In this document: positions 1 through 7,923 of the stretch, one piece after another
Layout of the letters: each line of letters begins with the position of its first letter
Numbering within the stretch: the first letter of the stretch is position 1
Position numbers and translations under genes: made by a program
Origin: Paenibacillus sp. Soil787
GTDB taxonomy: Bacteria > Bacillota > Bacilli > Paenibacillales > NBRC-103111
Assembly: GCF_001429545.1 (NCBI RefSeq)
Contig: NZ_LMSP01000012.1
Location: 121,157-185,156 of the forward strand
Reading direction: 5' to 3'
Length of the DNA: 64,000 bases
Notes under the pieces: model-generated
Database searches by the model: none
What the model was told of the DNA's origin: nothing
What the model saw: only the letters and a program-made list of their open reading frames with translations

Positions 1-457
1 TGCAGCTGCCCCATTTGGTTTTGGACTCATCTACCTCAATCGTTTTGGGTTTTACTTTCAGCTCAGTTTGATAAATTTTGATTCGTTCCCCAATTATCTT
101 CTTGCAGCTTGAGAAATAGAACTTCTTAAGATTCATTTTCAATTCTTCTTCATTTAACCCATTCGTCTCGATTAATTCCTGGAGATAAACATATTTTCCA
201 AGATGAAGGAACTTACCATTATCCTGATACTCTCTTGTCTTTGGGATTTCTCGAGCCTTCGCAATGAGTTGTAATTTCTCTAAAATCGTTTTCCCATGAT
301 GTTTTACAGCGCTCATAACCATCTCCTTACTTGTATCATTTGGAGCTTTTACAGTTATGAAACCCATAGAATCGATATGAATCGAGATCTTTTTTCTAAT
401 TCCATATTGAACATTAAATTCTATCGTACTATTTTCAAATTCCATTTTCATAATCAT
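1..457 (-). CDS. YgjP/DUF45-family metallopeptidase-like protein, 3' part beyond window
   Basis: An open minus-strand frame runs off the left edge and encodes about 152 residues. The N-terminal part (ISIHID...GFITVKAP) and the WGSC motif at the edge (preceded by SKTK) fit YgjP-like (DUF45, M48-related) zinc proteins. In that family WGSC comes just before the HExxH zinc site, which would lie outside the window. Several ATGs cluster at the start. The one at 457 is about 5 nt from an AGGAA ribosome site, and the one at 451 is also possible. The family fit is good but the catalytic residues cannot be seen, so activity is unproven. Confidence 0.75.
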   Translation of the reverse strand, partial: MIMKMEFENSTIEFNVQYGIRKKISIHIDSMGFITVKAPNDTSKEMVMSAVKHHGKTILEKLQLIAKAREIPKTREYQDNGKFLHLGKYVYLQELIETNGLNEEELKMNLKKFYFSSCKKIIGERIKIYQTELKVKPKTIEVDESKTKWGSC

Positions 458-619
458 CATCGTTCCTATAAGGTTATTTATAAATCGTATAAACGTATCA
501 AATCACTAATCCGTATATTTTGCAAACAAGGATAAACGACTCCATTGTCCTTCAGGGACGAGCGCGTTTGTCAAGGTAGATGAAAAGCAAAAGTATAAAA
601 CTTATACTTTCTTCTCTAC

Positions 620-663
620 TCAAAAAAACGCTTGATCCCTGAGTTAAGGGACCATGCGTTTCT
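620..663 (-). terminator. Rho-independent terminator of the FMN reductase gene
   Basis: Read on the minus strand, an AAACGC...GCGTTT stem is extended by imperfect pairs (TCCCT/AGGGA) and followed by a run of seven T. It lies about 25 nt past the stop codon of the reductase gene. Confidence 0.8.
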
Positions 664-688
664 TATCTGGTAACTATAAAGTATACAA

Positions 689-1225
689 CTACTGACGTAG
701 TGTTTGGAGCGCTCCACTCCATGCGATCACTTGATCCAGCATAAGTTTGATATTCCCGAGATGCAATTCTGCTGGCTTAAATGTGCTATAATTCTCAAAA
801 TCGGTAAATATCGATAACGTTGGATGTGCTTTTACGTCAGCAACTAGTAATTCTCCTAATATTCCTCTCAAATGTTCAGCCGCTCGCGCGCCACCCGTTG
901 ATCCATAACTAATGATACCCGCAGCTTTGTTATTCCATTCTCCACGAGCTGAATCGAGTGCATTTTTCAAAACACCAGTAATGCTGTGATTGTATTCTGG
1001 CGTAATAAACACAAAACCATCCAAGCTATTCAATTTTTCAGTCCAATTTTTGATTTGTTCTTCGCTACCGGGTTCACCAAAAAAGGGCAATTTGTAATCT
1101 GCGATATCCACGATTTCATAACTTGCATCACCGCGTTTATCTGCAATTTCTTTGAGCCAATTCCCCACTTGCGGACTCATCCGGCCTGGTCTAGTACTTC
1201 CCAATATGATTCCAATTTTCAACAT
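689..1225 (-). CDS. NAD(P)H-dependent FMN reductase family protein
   Basis: A 178-residue cytosolic flavodoxin-fold protein. Residues 9-15 (GSTRPGR) match the FMN-phosphate loop and PEYNHS near residue 76 matches the second FMN-binding loop of NADPH-dependent FMN reductases. These enzymes reduce flavin, azo compounds or quinones with NAD(P)H. The start has a strong GAGGAGG site. The gene is monocistronic with its own terminator. The specific substrate cannot be inferred. Confidence 0.9.
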   Translation of the reverse strand: MLKIGIILGSTRPGRMSPQVGNWLKEIADKRGDASYEIVDIADYKLPFFGEPGSEEQIKNWTEKLNSLDGFVFITPEYNHSITGVLKNALDSARGEWNNKAAGIISYGSTGGARAAEHLRGILGELLVADVKAHPTLSIFTDFENYSTFKPAELHLGNIKLMLDQVIAWSGALQTLRQ

Positions 1226-1315
1226 AAAGAGCCTCCTCGATTTAAATTCCTATTTTGAGTGTATGATTTGATTTTACAAGTATTCTTATGGGAAAAATTC
1301 ACTACATCCAAGAAA

Positions 1316-1575
1316 TTAGTTCGCTTTAATTTGACGCCACATGGTCATCATATCGATCCAACCTCGGTGTTCAGCAATCTTACCATCAACGACTCGATAT
1401 TGACGGTAAAAAATACTCCTTTATGCGTACCTTTCACAACCATTCTTACAATTACTTTCTCACCTTAGGCTATGACCTCTTCCACTGTGTATCCCGCGTT
1501 TTCAGACACAGCATCTGAGAGCCCGTCACGTATTACGTGGGAAATCGATTCTCATACCCTAGTGAGTGAAAAATA
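1316..1575 (-). pseudogene. decayed SnoaL-like ester cyclase (NTF2 fold)
   Basis: On the minus strand one frame reads YTVEEVIA-stop-GEKVIVRMVVKGTHKG and a second frame ends DGKIAEHRGWIDMMTMW plus six residues and a TAA at 1316-1318. Together these match the C-terminal half of SnoaL-like/predicted ester cyclases. A TAA replaces the expected glutamate codon near 1468, and about a dozen codons are missing together with a frameshift near 1400. The N-terminal half is not recognisable. No product is expected. Confidence 0.7.
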
Positions 1576-1582
1576 AACCGAG

Positions 1583-1615
1583 AAAACGACGCTTCTGATT
1601 AGAGGCGTCGTTTTT
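1583..1615 (+). terminator. Rho-independent terminator
   Basis: AAACGACGC-TTCT pairs with AGAG-GCGTCGTTT around a GATT loop, followed by TTTTT on the plus strand. No intact plus-strand gene ends here, so it may be left from a lost gene or act on antisense transcripts. Confidence 0.65.
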
Positions 1616-1811
1616 CTGTCCTTTTGCAGACCACGAGATTATTGGACTATAGAGGCTGTCTGTTTATCCGCTGCCGGAATGAATGAATAATGATTATACC
1701 CAAAACCCTTCACCAAAGCAGCAGATCTACTCTAAAATCAATTCGTCAAATCCCTACTCGAATAAATGTCTATATCTTGGAAACTCTAATTCAATGAAAG
1801 GAGGTTCAAAC

Positions 1812-1964
1812 ATGGTTGAGTACACAAATATTCAAGACAATTCCGAAGAAATAATGAAGTGTATCGTTAACTGCGACACCGACACCGAGCAAGATCAGAA
1901 AAAAATAGATAAAAACCTTTTGAACAGCATCCCAAACGAAGAAGAATATATCGATGAACCTTAA
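1812..1964 (+). CDS. small acidic protein of unknown function (50 aa)
   Basis: The open frame extends up to 1683, but the ATG at 1812 sits 7 nt after a near-perfect AAAGGAGG site at 1797-1804, so a 50-residue product is favoured. It is hydrophilic and acidic, rich in Asp, Glu and Asn, with two cysteines in CIVNCD and a C-terminal EEEYIDEP. It has no signal peptide or membrane segment. A strong terminator follows directly. I do not recognise the family. It is likely a genuine small gene because ribosome site and terminator are both textbook. Confidence 0.6.
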   Translation: MVEYTNIQDNSEEIMKCIVNCDTDTEQDQKKIDKNLLNSIPNEEEYIDEP

Positions 1965-1970
1965 TTCGTT

Positions 1971-1996
1971 AACCGCCTAAGATGGCGGTTTTTTTT
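1971..1996 (+). terminator. Rho-independent terminator of the 50-aa gene
   Basis: AACCGCC pairs with GGCGGTT around a short loop and is followed by eight T residues, 6 nt after the stop codon. Confidence 0.85.
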
Positions 1997-2075
1997 AGAT
2001 GACAGGAAATTTCTTGTTCAAATGAGTCGTATCCTGTCACGACGCTGGTATTACCCACAAGTGCCAACTTACAAT

Positions 2076-2516
2076 CTATACCTGTCCAAGAGACACACAT
2101 TTTATTTCTCTCACTTGTTCCAATCGTAAATCATTGGTTATAAATAATTCAGCGCCAGCAGCGATCGCACTAGCTACAATTAATGCATCCGGAGTTTTTA
2201 AGCCATATATCCCACGTAAGTACGCAGCTCGTTCCGCTATGGAATTATCAATAGGTATAATACTGAGGTTCGGAAAATGAGTGAAAAGAAGTTTATATTG
2301 CTTTTCCAGATTCAAGTTACCCTCTCGAATGGGTTTGACCAAAATTTCTGTTAGGGAAACCGCAGAGGCTACTGCCGAAATCACCCCATTTTCAACTTCT
2401 TCTAAAATTGCTTTGGCTTTCTCACCAAAATCGGGATGCTGCTCAAAAACATATATGAACATGTTGGTGTCTAACGCTATTTTCTGAACACCTGCATAAA
2501 AGTTAGATGCTACCAT
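2076..2516 (-). CDS. PIN-domain ribonuclease toxin, VapC type
   Basis: A 146-residue PIN domain. The four conserved acidic positions are visible: D16 (LDTN), E57 (SLTEI), D110 (TPDAL) and D129 (TNDL). These bind Mg2+/Mn2+ in VapC-type endoribonucleases, which cut tRNA or rRNA when freed from antitoxin. The ATG overlaps the end of the upstream antitoxin gene by 7 nt, so the two are translationally coupled. Length is normal and no active-site residue is lost, so the toxin is probably functional. The RNA target cannot be predicted. Confidence 0.88.
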   Translation of the reverse strand: MVASNFYAGVQKIALDTNMFIYVFEQHPDFGEKAKAILEEVENGVISAVASAVSLTEILVKPIREGNLNLEKQYKLLFTHFPNLSIIPIDNSIAERAAYLRGIYGLKTPDALIVASAIAAGAELFITNDLRLEQVREIKCVSLGQV

Positions 2517-2761
2517 TCGTCACGCTCCTTGCGAATGTAATCATCAACCGATTCTTTTTCCCATATATTTTTGCCAAGTCCCCATAATTTGTTTGAGAAA
2601 GATTTTGGTTTCGGCATAACAATAATTTCTTGTCGCAACTCATCGTACTGCCATAGTAATGAATCGCCAATATTTAGTTTTGCCCTCGTTCTTATATCTT
2701 CTGGTATTGTTATCTGATATCTTGTGCGTATTTCACTTTCAGATTTAATAACATGCTCCAT
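2510..2761 (-). CDS. AbrB/SpoVT-type antitoxin of the PIN toxin (VapB-like)
   Basis: An 83-residue protein with an N-terminal swapped-hairpin AbrB-type DNA-binding domain (YQITIPEDIRTRAKLNIGD, residues about 15-33). The C-terminal tail is charged and ends with KESVDDYIRKERDEW; in this family such tails bind and inhibit the toxin. The gene precedes and overlaps the PIN gene, the classical antitoxin-first order. An AAGGAG ribosome site lies 9 nt upstream, in the loop of an inverted repeat. The complex probably represses its own promoter. Confidence 0.85.
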   Translation of the reverse strand: MEHVIKSESEIRTRYQITIPEDIRTRAKLNIGDSLLWQYDELRQEIIVMPKPKSFSNKLWGLGKNIWEKESVDDYIRKERDEW

Positions 2762-2763
2762 TT

Positions 2764-2783
2764 AAATTATCTCCTTATAATTT
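2764..2783 (-). promoter_or_regulatory. inverted repeat enclosing the antitoxin ribosome-binding site
   Basis: AAATTAT and ATAATTT form perfect 7-bp arms around CTCCTT, which is AAGGAG in the transcript. It could be the operator for the antitoxin-toxin complex or an mRNA hairpin presenting the ribosome site. The sequence alone does not decide between these. Confidence 0.45.
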
Positions 2784-2866
2784 TCTTTTATAAATAAATA
2801 TATCACACAAAATTACAATTTGTCTAACAAAAACGTTTTTTATCGCAACCCATAATAAGGAAATGA

Positions 2867-2897
2867 CAATCACACACAATTGGGTTGTGTGTGATTG
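2867..2897. repeat. perfect 13-bp inverted repeat in a 480-nt intergenic region
   Basis: CAATCACACACAA (2867-2879) and TTGTGTGTGATTG (2885-2897) are exact inverted copies around a 5-nt spacer. No T run follows, so it is not a simple terminator. It lies next to a GC-rich patch (about 2900-3040) that contains a second inverted repeat, CGATTAAG (2989-2996) with CTTAATCG (3010-3017). No gene is visible in 2762-3240. Confidence 0.6.
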
Positions 2898-3042
2898 GGG
2901 AAATTGCGCAAACCCGCGCCAGCACTGAGCCTCGGCTCCCCGAGCTCTCGCTGAACGCAGTTTCCACGCCTATTTGTTTGGCGGCGCCCGATTAAGCTCG
3001 GTTTCCGCGCTTAATCGGCATTGGCGCGCGGGACCGAATAAG

Positions 3043-3084
3043 AAAAAAAGCTAGATTAGGGTTCGCCTAATCCAGCTTTTTTTA
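3043..3084. terminator. bidirectional terminator-like hairpin
   Basis: AAAAAAAGCTAGATTAGG pairs with CCTAATCCAGCTTTTTTT around GTTCG. The A run before and T run after make it usable on either strand. Confidence 0.75.
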
Positions 3085-3204
3085 TTGTTAAATCACTATT
3101 TCGAGTTACGAGTACACTTATACTCTTCGATTTCTTACCAAATTAAATAAGATATTGGCTGTTCTCCACTGCCTTTATGACTTCAAAGTAACTATATGAC
3201 ATCA

Positions 3205-3219
3205 AAGTGCGTACTTTTC
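3205..3219. promoter_or_regulatory. palindromic operator candidate shared with the aldo/keto reductase promoter
   Basis: AAAGTGCGTACTTTT lies about 60 nt upstream of the reductase start. The same 15-mer occurs, inverted, at 16221-16235 in front of the aldo/keto reductase. Half-sites CAAAGT also occur near 3185 and 3232. The adjacent HxlR regulator is the likely binder (inference). Confidence 0.55.
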
Positions 3220-3280
3220 ATTCCATACTCCAAAGTGCACAATGAACATGAAACCACCACGGAGTAGGAGAGGATATTTT

Positions 3281-4351
3281 ATGAATACAAACGAAGCCAC
3301 GCCACGCAAAACCGCACTTGTTGTCGGAGCTAATGGTGTTATTGGAAGTAATCTTATCGGCTATTTGGAGCAGCTCCAAGACTGGGATATCATTGGTGTA
3401 TCACGACGAGGCGGGGAGTCCAACAACCGAGTCCGATATATAGCTGTCGATCTGCTTAATGAAAATGATATCCATGAGAAACTAGGAAGTCTTACGGAAG
3501 TCACCCATATCTTCTATGCTGCTTATCAAGAACGTCCTACCTGGGCCGAATTGGTCCCCCCAAACTTAGCCATGCTCGTCAACATCGTCAATGCGATTGA
3601 GCCAATCTCTCCAAGCCTCCAGCATATCAGTCTCATGCAGGGCTACAAAGTATATGGCGCGCACCTCGGTCCCTTCAAGACACCAGCCCGGGAAACTGAC
3701 GCCTATCACATGCCGCCAGAGTTTAATGTCGACCAACAGCAATTCCTCGAACATCGGCAGCAAGGGCGCAGCTGGACCTGGTCTGCCCTTCGCCCTTCCG
3801 TCGTTTGTGGATTCGCTCTGGGTAATCCAATGAATCTTGCGATGGTTATCGCAATCTATGCTTCCATATCGAAGGAACTCGGGTTGCCGCTCCGTTTTCC
3901 TGGTAAGCCGGGTGCTTACAACAGCCTGCTGGAAATGACAGACGCTGGATTGTTGGCTAAGGCTACTGTCTGGGCAGCGACAGATGAACGCTGCGCGAAT
4001 CAGGCGTTCAACATCACGAACGGAGATCTCTTCCGGTGGAACGAGCTTTGGCCAAATATTGCCACGTATTTCGGGCTAGAGACAGCACCTCCTCTGCAGA
4101 TGTCCTTGGATGTAGTCATGGCTGACAAGGAGCCGTTATGGAACTCGATGGTGAAGAATCATGGGTTGGTGAATAACAGCTATAGTGACGTTTCCTCCTG
4201 GCGGTTCGGTGACTTTGTGTTTTCTTGGGATTATGACTTTTTTGCTGACGGCACGAAAGCACGACGTTTCGGCTTTCACGAGTTCATTGATACAGAATCA
4301 ATGTTCCTAAGCATATTTGAAGATTTACGACAACGCAAAGTTATTCCATGA
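3281..4351 (+). CDS. PRISE-type SDR family NAD(P)-dependent reductase
   Basis: A 356-residue atypical short-chain dehydrogenase/reductase. The N-terminal GANGVIGSNL is the Rossmann nucleotide loop. The motifs LMQGYKVYG, LRPSVVCGF, NITNGDLFRW and SSWRFGDFVFSWDYD fit the progesterone-5-beta-reductase/iridoid-synthase-like (PRISE) group, which reduces activated C=C bonds of enones with NADPH. The ATG at 3281 is preceded by AGGAGAGG at 7 nt, so the ATG at 3242 is rejected. It is convergent with an HxlR regulator gene, and an upstream palindrome suggests control by that regulator. Native substrate unknown. Confidence 0.85.
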   Translation: MNTNEATPRKTALVVGANGVIGSNLIGYLEQLQDWDIIGVSRRGGESNNRVRYIAVDLLNENDIHEKLGSLTEVTHIFYAAYQERPTWAELVPPNLAMLVNIVNAIEPISPSLQHISLMQGYKVYGAHLGPFKTPARETDAYHMPPEFNVDQQQFLEHRQQGRSWTWSALRPSVVCGFALGNPMNLAMVIAIYASISKELGLPLRFPGKPGAYNSLLEMTDAGLLAKATVWAATDERCANQAFNITNGDLFRWNELWPNIATYFGLETAPPLQMSLDVVMADKEPLWNSMVKNHGLVNNSYSDVSSWRFGDFVFSWDYDFFADGTKARRFGFHEFIDTESMFLSIFEDLRQRKVIP

Positions 4352-4362
4352 CTAAACATAAA

Positions 4363-4393
4363 AAACCGGCCTCTGAAATCCAGAGACCGGTTT
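4363..4393. terminator. bidirectional terminator between convergent genes
   Basis: AAACCGG-C-CTCTG pairs with CAGAG-A-CCGGTTT around AAATC, between the convergent PRISE reductase and HxlR genes. Both ends have A/T tracts. Confidence 0.8.
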
Positions 4394-4408
4394 CTGTCTT
4401 ATTACTGA

Positions 4409-4831
4409 TCATGATTCATTCACGCCTGGTACCTTTTCTAAGATCTTGACATTATCACCGAACACTCGCTCAACATGCCTATCTCCCCATCTGCACATGA
4501 TATGAAGAAGTTCCTTCAAACTCCAGCCATACTCGGTCAGCTCATACTCGACTTTTGGCGGTACCTGGTTATATGAAATTCGGGTAACAACCCCATCCTC
4601 CTCGAGTTCTCGCAGCTGCTGGGTTAGCACTTTTTGTGTAACCGTTGGCATCAAGCTTATCAGCTCACCGTTACGTTTCTTTCCGAACGTGAGATGGAAC
4701 AAAATGACTGGCTTCCACTTGCCTCCGATCACTTCGAGCGTTACTTCCACAGCCGTATTATACGTTTTCCCCGGATCCAGCATAGGATTCGCATCGCCTC
4801 CCTGATCTTTACGATACCGTCTTGAGCTCAT
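4409..4831 (-). CDS. HxlR-family winged-helix transcriptional regulator
   Basis: A 140-residue protein with the HxlR signature: IGGKWKPVILFHL, then KRNGELISLMPTVTQKVLTQ (recognition region) and the wing PPKVEYELTEYGWSL. HxlR proteins such as YodB, CatR and HypR sense quinones, aldehydes or oxidants and repress detoxifying reductases from palindromic sites. It lies between the PRISE reductase and a broken flavin monooxygenase gene and is divergent from the latter. The start at 4831 has only a weak ribosome site. A start at the Met at codon 17 is possible but not better supported. Confidence 0.85.
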   Translation of the reverse strand: MSSRRYRKDQGGDANPMLDPGKTYNTAVEVTLEVIGGKWKPVILFHLTFGKKRNGELISLMPTVTQKVLTQQLRELEEDGVVTRISYNQVPPKVEYELTEYGWSLKELLHIMCRWGDRHVERVFGDNVKILEKVPGVNES

Positions 4832-4955
4832 ACGTGCAAGCCCTGTGTATTTTATTATCGTTCTAATGTCTTCATTACCCCCTCAATTCTCTTACTATAT
4901 TTAAGAAACCATAAATAAATGAGTTAATATAGATAATGAAGGAGGCGAAAACAAG

Positions 4956-5770
4956 ATGGCCGATATGACACTAAGACGATCCGGTTCGCGTGTATCAAGC
5001 ATTCTCCACCCTCGACGGCATCTCTAACGGCCGAGCCGAAATTAGCGGGCCGGGGTTCGTTCATTGAGTCCTTTCCGCTTTTCGGATATAGTCTGGATCA
5101 TTATGACGAATTGTTCGATGAAAAGCTGGAACTGCTGCTTGCGATCAGATCTTCCGAAAAGGTAACTTGGCGCGGCGGGCATCGTCCCGCCATCCAGAAC
5201 CTCGGTGTCTATCCTCGGTCCGTTCAGAGTCCACTTCCGGTGTGGATCGCAAGCGGCGGGAATGCACAATCCGCTGTTCGGGCAGGAATGCTGGGTCTAC
5301 CGATTGTATTCGCCATTATAGGCGGAATGCCCGAGAGTTTTGCTCCCTTAGTCGCACTCTACAAAGAGGCTGCCATGAAAGCTGGGCACGATCATGACAA
5401 GCTGTCAATTGCAACGCACTCGCACGGATTTGTCGGAGAAACGACTGAGCAAGCTGCCAATTTATTCTTCCCGTCAACACAGGCCCAAATGAACGTTATC
5501 GGGCGTGAACGGGGTTGGGGGCATAATTACAACCGCAGTACTTTTGATGCAGCACGCAGTATTCCGGGTGCTCTTTATGTCGGCGATCCCGAATACGTCG
5601 CAGAAAAGATCATTCTCCTCCGTAAAAACTTGGGGATAACTCGTTTCTTCCTGCATGTAAATGTCGGCACAATGCCGCATCGTGAGGTCATGCGGTCTAT
5701 CGAATTGCTCGGATCTAGAGTAGCGCCAATTGTACGACATGAGCTTGCCCGAGTCGAGGAAAAGAAATAA
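4956..5770 (+). pseudogene. LLM-class flavin monooxygenase, internally deleted and frameshifted
   Basis: An ideal AAGGAGG site and ATG at 4956 begin MADMTL, the usual start of this luciferase-like family. After six codons the sequence jumps to DDPVRVYQAFSTLDGISNGRAEI, which normally lies about 75-80 codons further on. A second frameshift near 5040 leads into AGRGSFIESFPLFGY and an intact C-terminal two thirds (IASGGNAQSAVRAG, LYVGDPEYVAEKI). The N-terminal barrel strands are gone, so the F420/FMN-type monooxygenase should be inactive. A fragment could be translated from the ATG at 5111. Divergent from the HxlR gene. Confidence 0.8.
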
Positions 5771-5960
5771 GATGAGCTGTGAAGAGCCCCTCCCTCACTT
5801 CCAGCCGAGATTATGAGCCTATGTTTGTGCCGTTGGACATAAAATATTATACAATTCATATTTCTACTATCGTTCTGATTTGTATGAAGTTGTTCCGAAG
5901 TTGTTTGGTTGCTGACGGAAGGATTCGTACTATTTTCTAAACCCTAGGGAGGTTATGGTT

Positions 5961-6413
5961 ATGATCGTATCCGAAGAAATTTATCAGTCCTACGGCATGG
6001 ATAAAGATTCCTTTATTGCGTTTATGAAAGAAAGAAGTCAGAACACCGCTATCCGAACGCTAGGTATTGAAATTGTAGAGCTAACTCCTGATCGCGTTGT
6101 GATGACGATGCCAGTTGGACCGGCAACTCACCAACCAGCGGGGATTTTACATGGAGGGGCTTCTGTCCTATTAGCTGAGACTGCCGCCTCTATCGCTTCT
6201 GAAATTAATATCAATAAAGATAAACATGCAGCTGTAGGACTTGAAATTAATGCCAATCACCTCAAAAGTAAGAGAGATGGGATCGTAACAGCTGTTGCAA
6301 CTCCTTTGCACAAAGGCAGGAAAACAATGGTTTGGGAAATTAAAATTTCCGATGAGAATAATCAGCTCATATGTATTTCTCGCTGTACGGTCGCTATCAT
6401 TGACAAAAAATGA
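5961..6413 (+). CDS. hotdog-fold thioesterase, PaaI/YdiI-like
   Basis: A 150-residue hotdog protein. The motif HQPAGILHGGASVLLAETAASIAS (residues about 56-79) carries the HGG turn and the catalytic Glu of the 4-hydroxybenzoyl-CoA/DHNA-CoA thioesterase group. It hydrolyses acyl- or aryl-CoA thioesters in the cytosol. AGGGAGG lies 8 nt before the ATG at 5961, making it more likely than the ATG at 5955. The gene has its own terminator. A role in menaquinone synthesis (DHNA-CoA hydrolase) or in phenylacetate detoxification are both possible. Confidence 0.85.
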   Translation: MIVSEEIYQSYGMDKDSFIAFMKERSQNTAIRTLGIEIVELTPDRVVMTMPVGPATHQPAGILHGGASVLLAETAASIASEININKDKHAAVGLEINANHLKSKRDGIVTAVATPLHKGRKTMVWEIKISDENNQLICISRCTVAIIDKK

Positions 6414-6436
6414 TTATGCTTCAATAAAAATGGAGC

Positions 6437-6471
6437 AGCTGCCCCAAAAGTGATATTAGGGGCAGCTTTTT
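6437..6471 (+). terminator. Rho-independent terminator of the thioesterase gene
   Basis: AGCTGCCCC pairs perfectly with GGGGCAGCT and is followed by TTTTT. Confidence 0.9.
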
Positions 6472-6503
6472 CATGTATCTATGCATCCTTCTCTTCGCTA
6501 ATG

Positions 6504-6730
6504 GGAACGTATGTACGCTTTTTACGTGAAATATGCTCTAATTCCAGCAAACGAGGAACGTAGAGACACTAATTCGTTTGTTTTCAGCTTCGAATAGCAC
6601 ATATTTCATCAAATAAAGCCCTCACGTTCCGCAAGTTGGTTATTTTCCTCAAAAATGCCAAAATAGCGAACCCTCGTTCCCCTAATTTAATTTTCAACTC
6701 ATTTCTTCCACTTTAATGGCTTATCGTTCC
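6504..6730. repeat. intergenic array of GGAACG motifs at about 50-nt spacing
   Basis: The 410-nt gap before 6881 has no gene. GGAACG occurs at 6504 and 6555, and its reverse complement CGTTCC at 6625, 6675 and 6725, so three motifs are exactly 50 nt apart on the minus strand. Reading that strand, each repeat starts with GGAACG and is AT-rich after. Left and right parts also share inverted similarity around GTGAAATATG/CATATTTCAT. This is likely an interspersed, non-coding repeat. Confidence 0.5.
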
Positions 6731-6880
6731 TTTAAGAACAACTCTAACCAAAAAGGACAACCCTCTATTAGCGGAGGTCCTCATGGATAAGTGTAATCAT
6801 CTTCAAGGTAGATCCCCCTTGTCTATAACCCTCTTGGCTCAACCCCTTTTCATACGTAGGTTATGAGAAGTCATCCACAC

Positions 6881-7750
6881 TTACATGCCATGCTCAGGAC
6901 GTCCCTCTAACCAATCTTCAAGAGTCGCAACTCGCTCTGGATATTTGCAGCTTCTAGCCAAGAATCCTGCTCCATGCGCTATCATGGGATCTTGGTCTGT
7001 CGGCTGGTAGCGTAAATCCACACTCCACCTTACTTCATCAGACAGATTCGGCGTTGACATATGGAGACAACGGTCGTTGAATAATATTGCGCTGCCAGCG
7101 GAGACGGGCAACACAACAGATTTGGTGTTCCCTAATTGACTTTCCTTCAATGCCGTGTAGCCGGTTCCACTTTCAGATTCCTGATGCCATTTCAATAGAG
7201 GCTTTCGGTGTGTCTTCGGTTTAATATGCAAACAGCCATTCACTTCGTTAGCGTCGACTAAAGGGATCCACACTGTAATAACAGGATTGGAATTAGCATC
7301 CGGCCAGTATGATTTATCTTGATGCCATGGCACAGCTCCAGCGGCAACCTTCGGAATCTTCGGCCTAACATTATAAACCGGATTCGAAAAAAGCTCACCG
7401 CCAATCAAAGATTCAACGGCATTAAGAATTTTAACGTTGCTCATTAAATGAAAATAACCAGGTATCCGCTCGCGCCAACTTCGTCCATATTTCAGAAATT
7501 CATCTGCGGTTAAATGTTCAAAAAGTTCCGCAAGTCGATATTTAAACGGGCGGTCAACTAATTTGTCTTCAATAAGTCCGTCACGAAATAATTCATCGGC
7601 AATCATTGAAACCTTGTAGGTCATCGCTTCTTGAGCTGGCGCTAGTTCCTCATTTGATAATAAACGATCAAGTACGATGTAACCTTCCTCATTATAAAAT
7701 TCAATTTGTTGTTTAGTTAAATATCCGCCGCTATTATTTTCTTCCTCCAT
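6881..7750 (-). CDS. phytanoyl-CoA dioxygenase family protein
   Basis: A 289-residue Fe(II)/2-oxoglutarate oxygenase of the PhyH family. WHQDKSYW gives the HxD metal ligands. The distal His is in CLHMSTPN, followed by an Arg (VRWSVDLRY) for 2-oxoglutarate. The open frame begins at a GTG (7759), but the ATG at 7750 with GGAAGG 9 nt upstream is a better start. It is the last gene, same strand, after a sugar-import operon, separated by a hairpin. Bacterial PhyH proteins hydroxylate small or lipid-like substrates, and the substrate here is unknown. Confidence 0.85.
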   Translation of the reverse strand: MEEENNSGGYLTKQQIEFYNEEGYIVLDRLLSNEELAPAQEAMTYKVSMIADELFRDGLIEDKLVDRPFKYRLAELFEHLTADEFLKYGRSWRERIPGYFHLMSNVKILNAVESLIGGELFSNPVYNVRPKIPKVAAGAVPWHQDKSYWPDANSNPVITVWIPLVDANEVNGCLHIKPKTHRKPLLKWHQESESGTGYTALKESQLGNTKSVVLPVSAGSAILFNDRCLHMSTPNLSDEVRWSVDLRYQPTDQDPMIAHGAGFLARSCKYPERVATLEDWLEGRPEHGM

Positions 7751-7860
7751 CTCTATCACCTTCCATTAGTTACTTAAATACGTGATAATAATATGATCAT
7801 AGAATTTCGTATTTGTTATATCGTACTAACATTGATTTCATCAATGCTCAATGGTTAAAG

Positions 7861-7891
7861 AACCTTCAACCCTACTATAGGATTGAAGGTT
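7861..7891 (-). terminator. hairpin after the solute-binding protein gene
   Basis: AACCTTCAA pairs with TTGAAGGTT; on the minus strand a short CTTT follows. It may be a weak terminator that lets some transcription continue into the dioxygenase gene. Confidence 0.55.
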
Positions 7892-7923
7892 ATTTACTAA
7901 TTCGCACTAGCAGAAGCAATCAC

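Noticed and set aside
1259..1468. 69-codon plus-strand frame
   Set aside because: It lies antisense to the decayed ester cyclase, which explains the sequence better.
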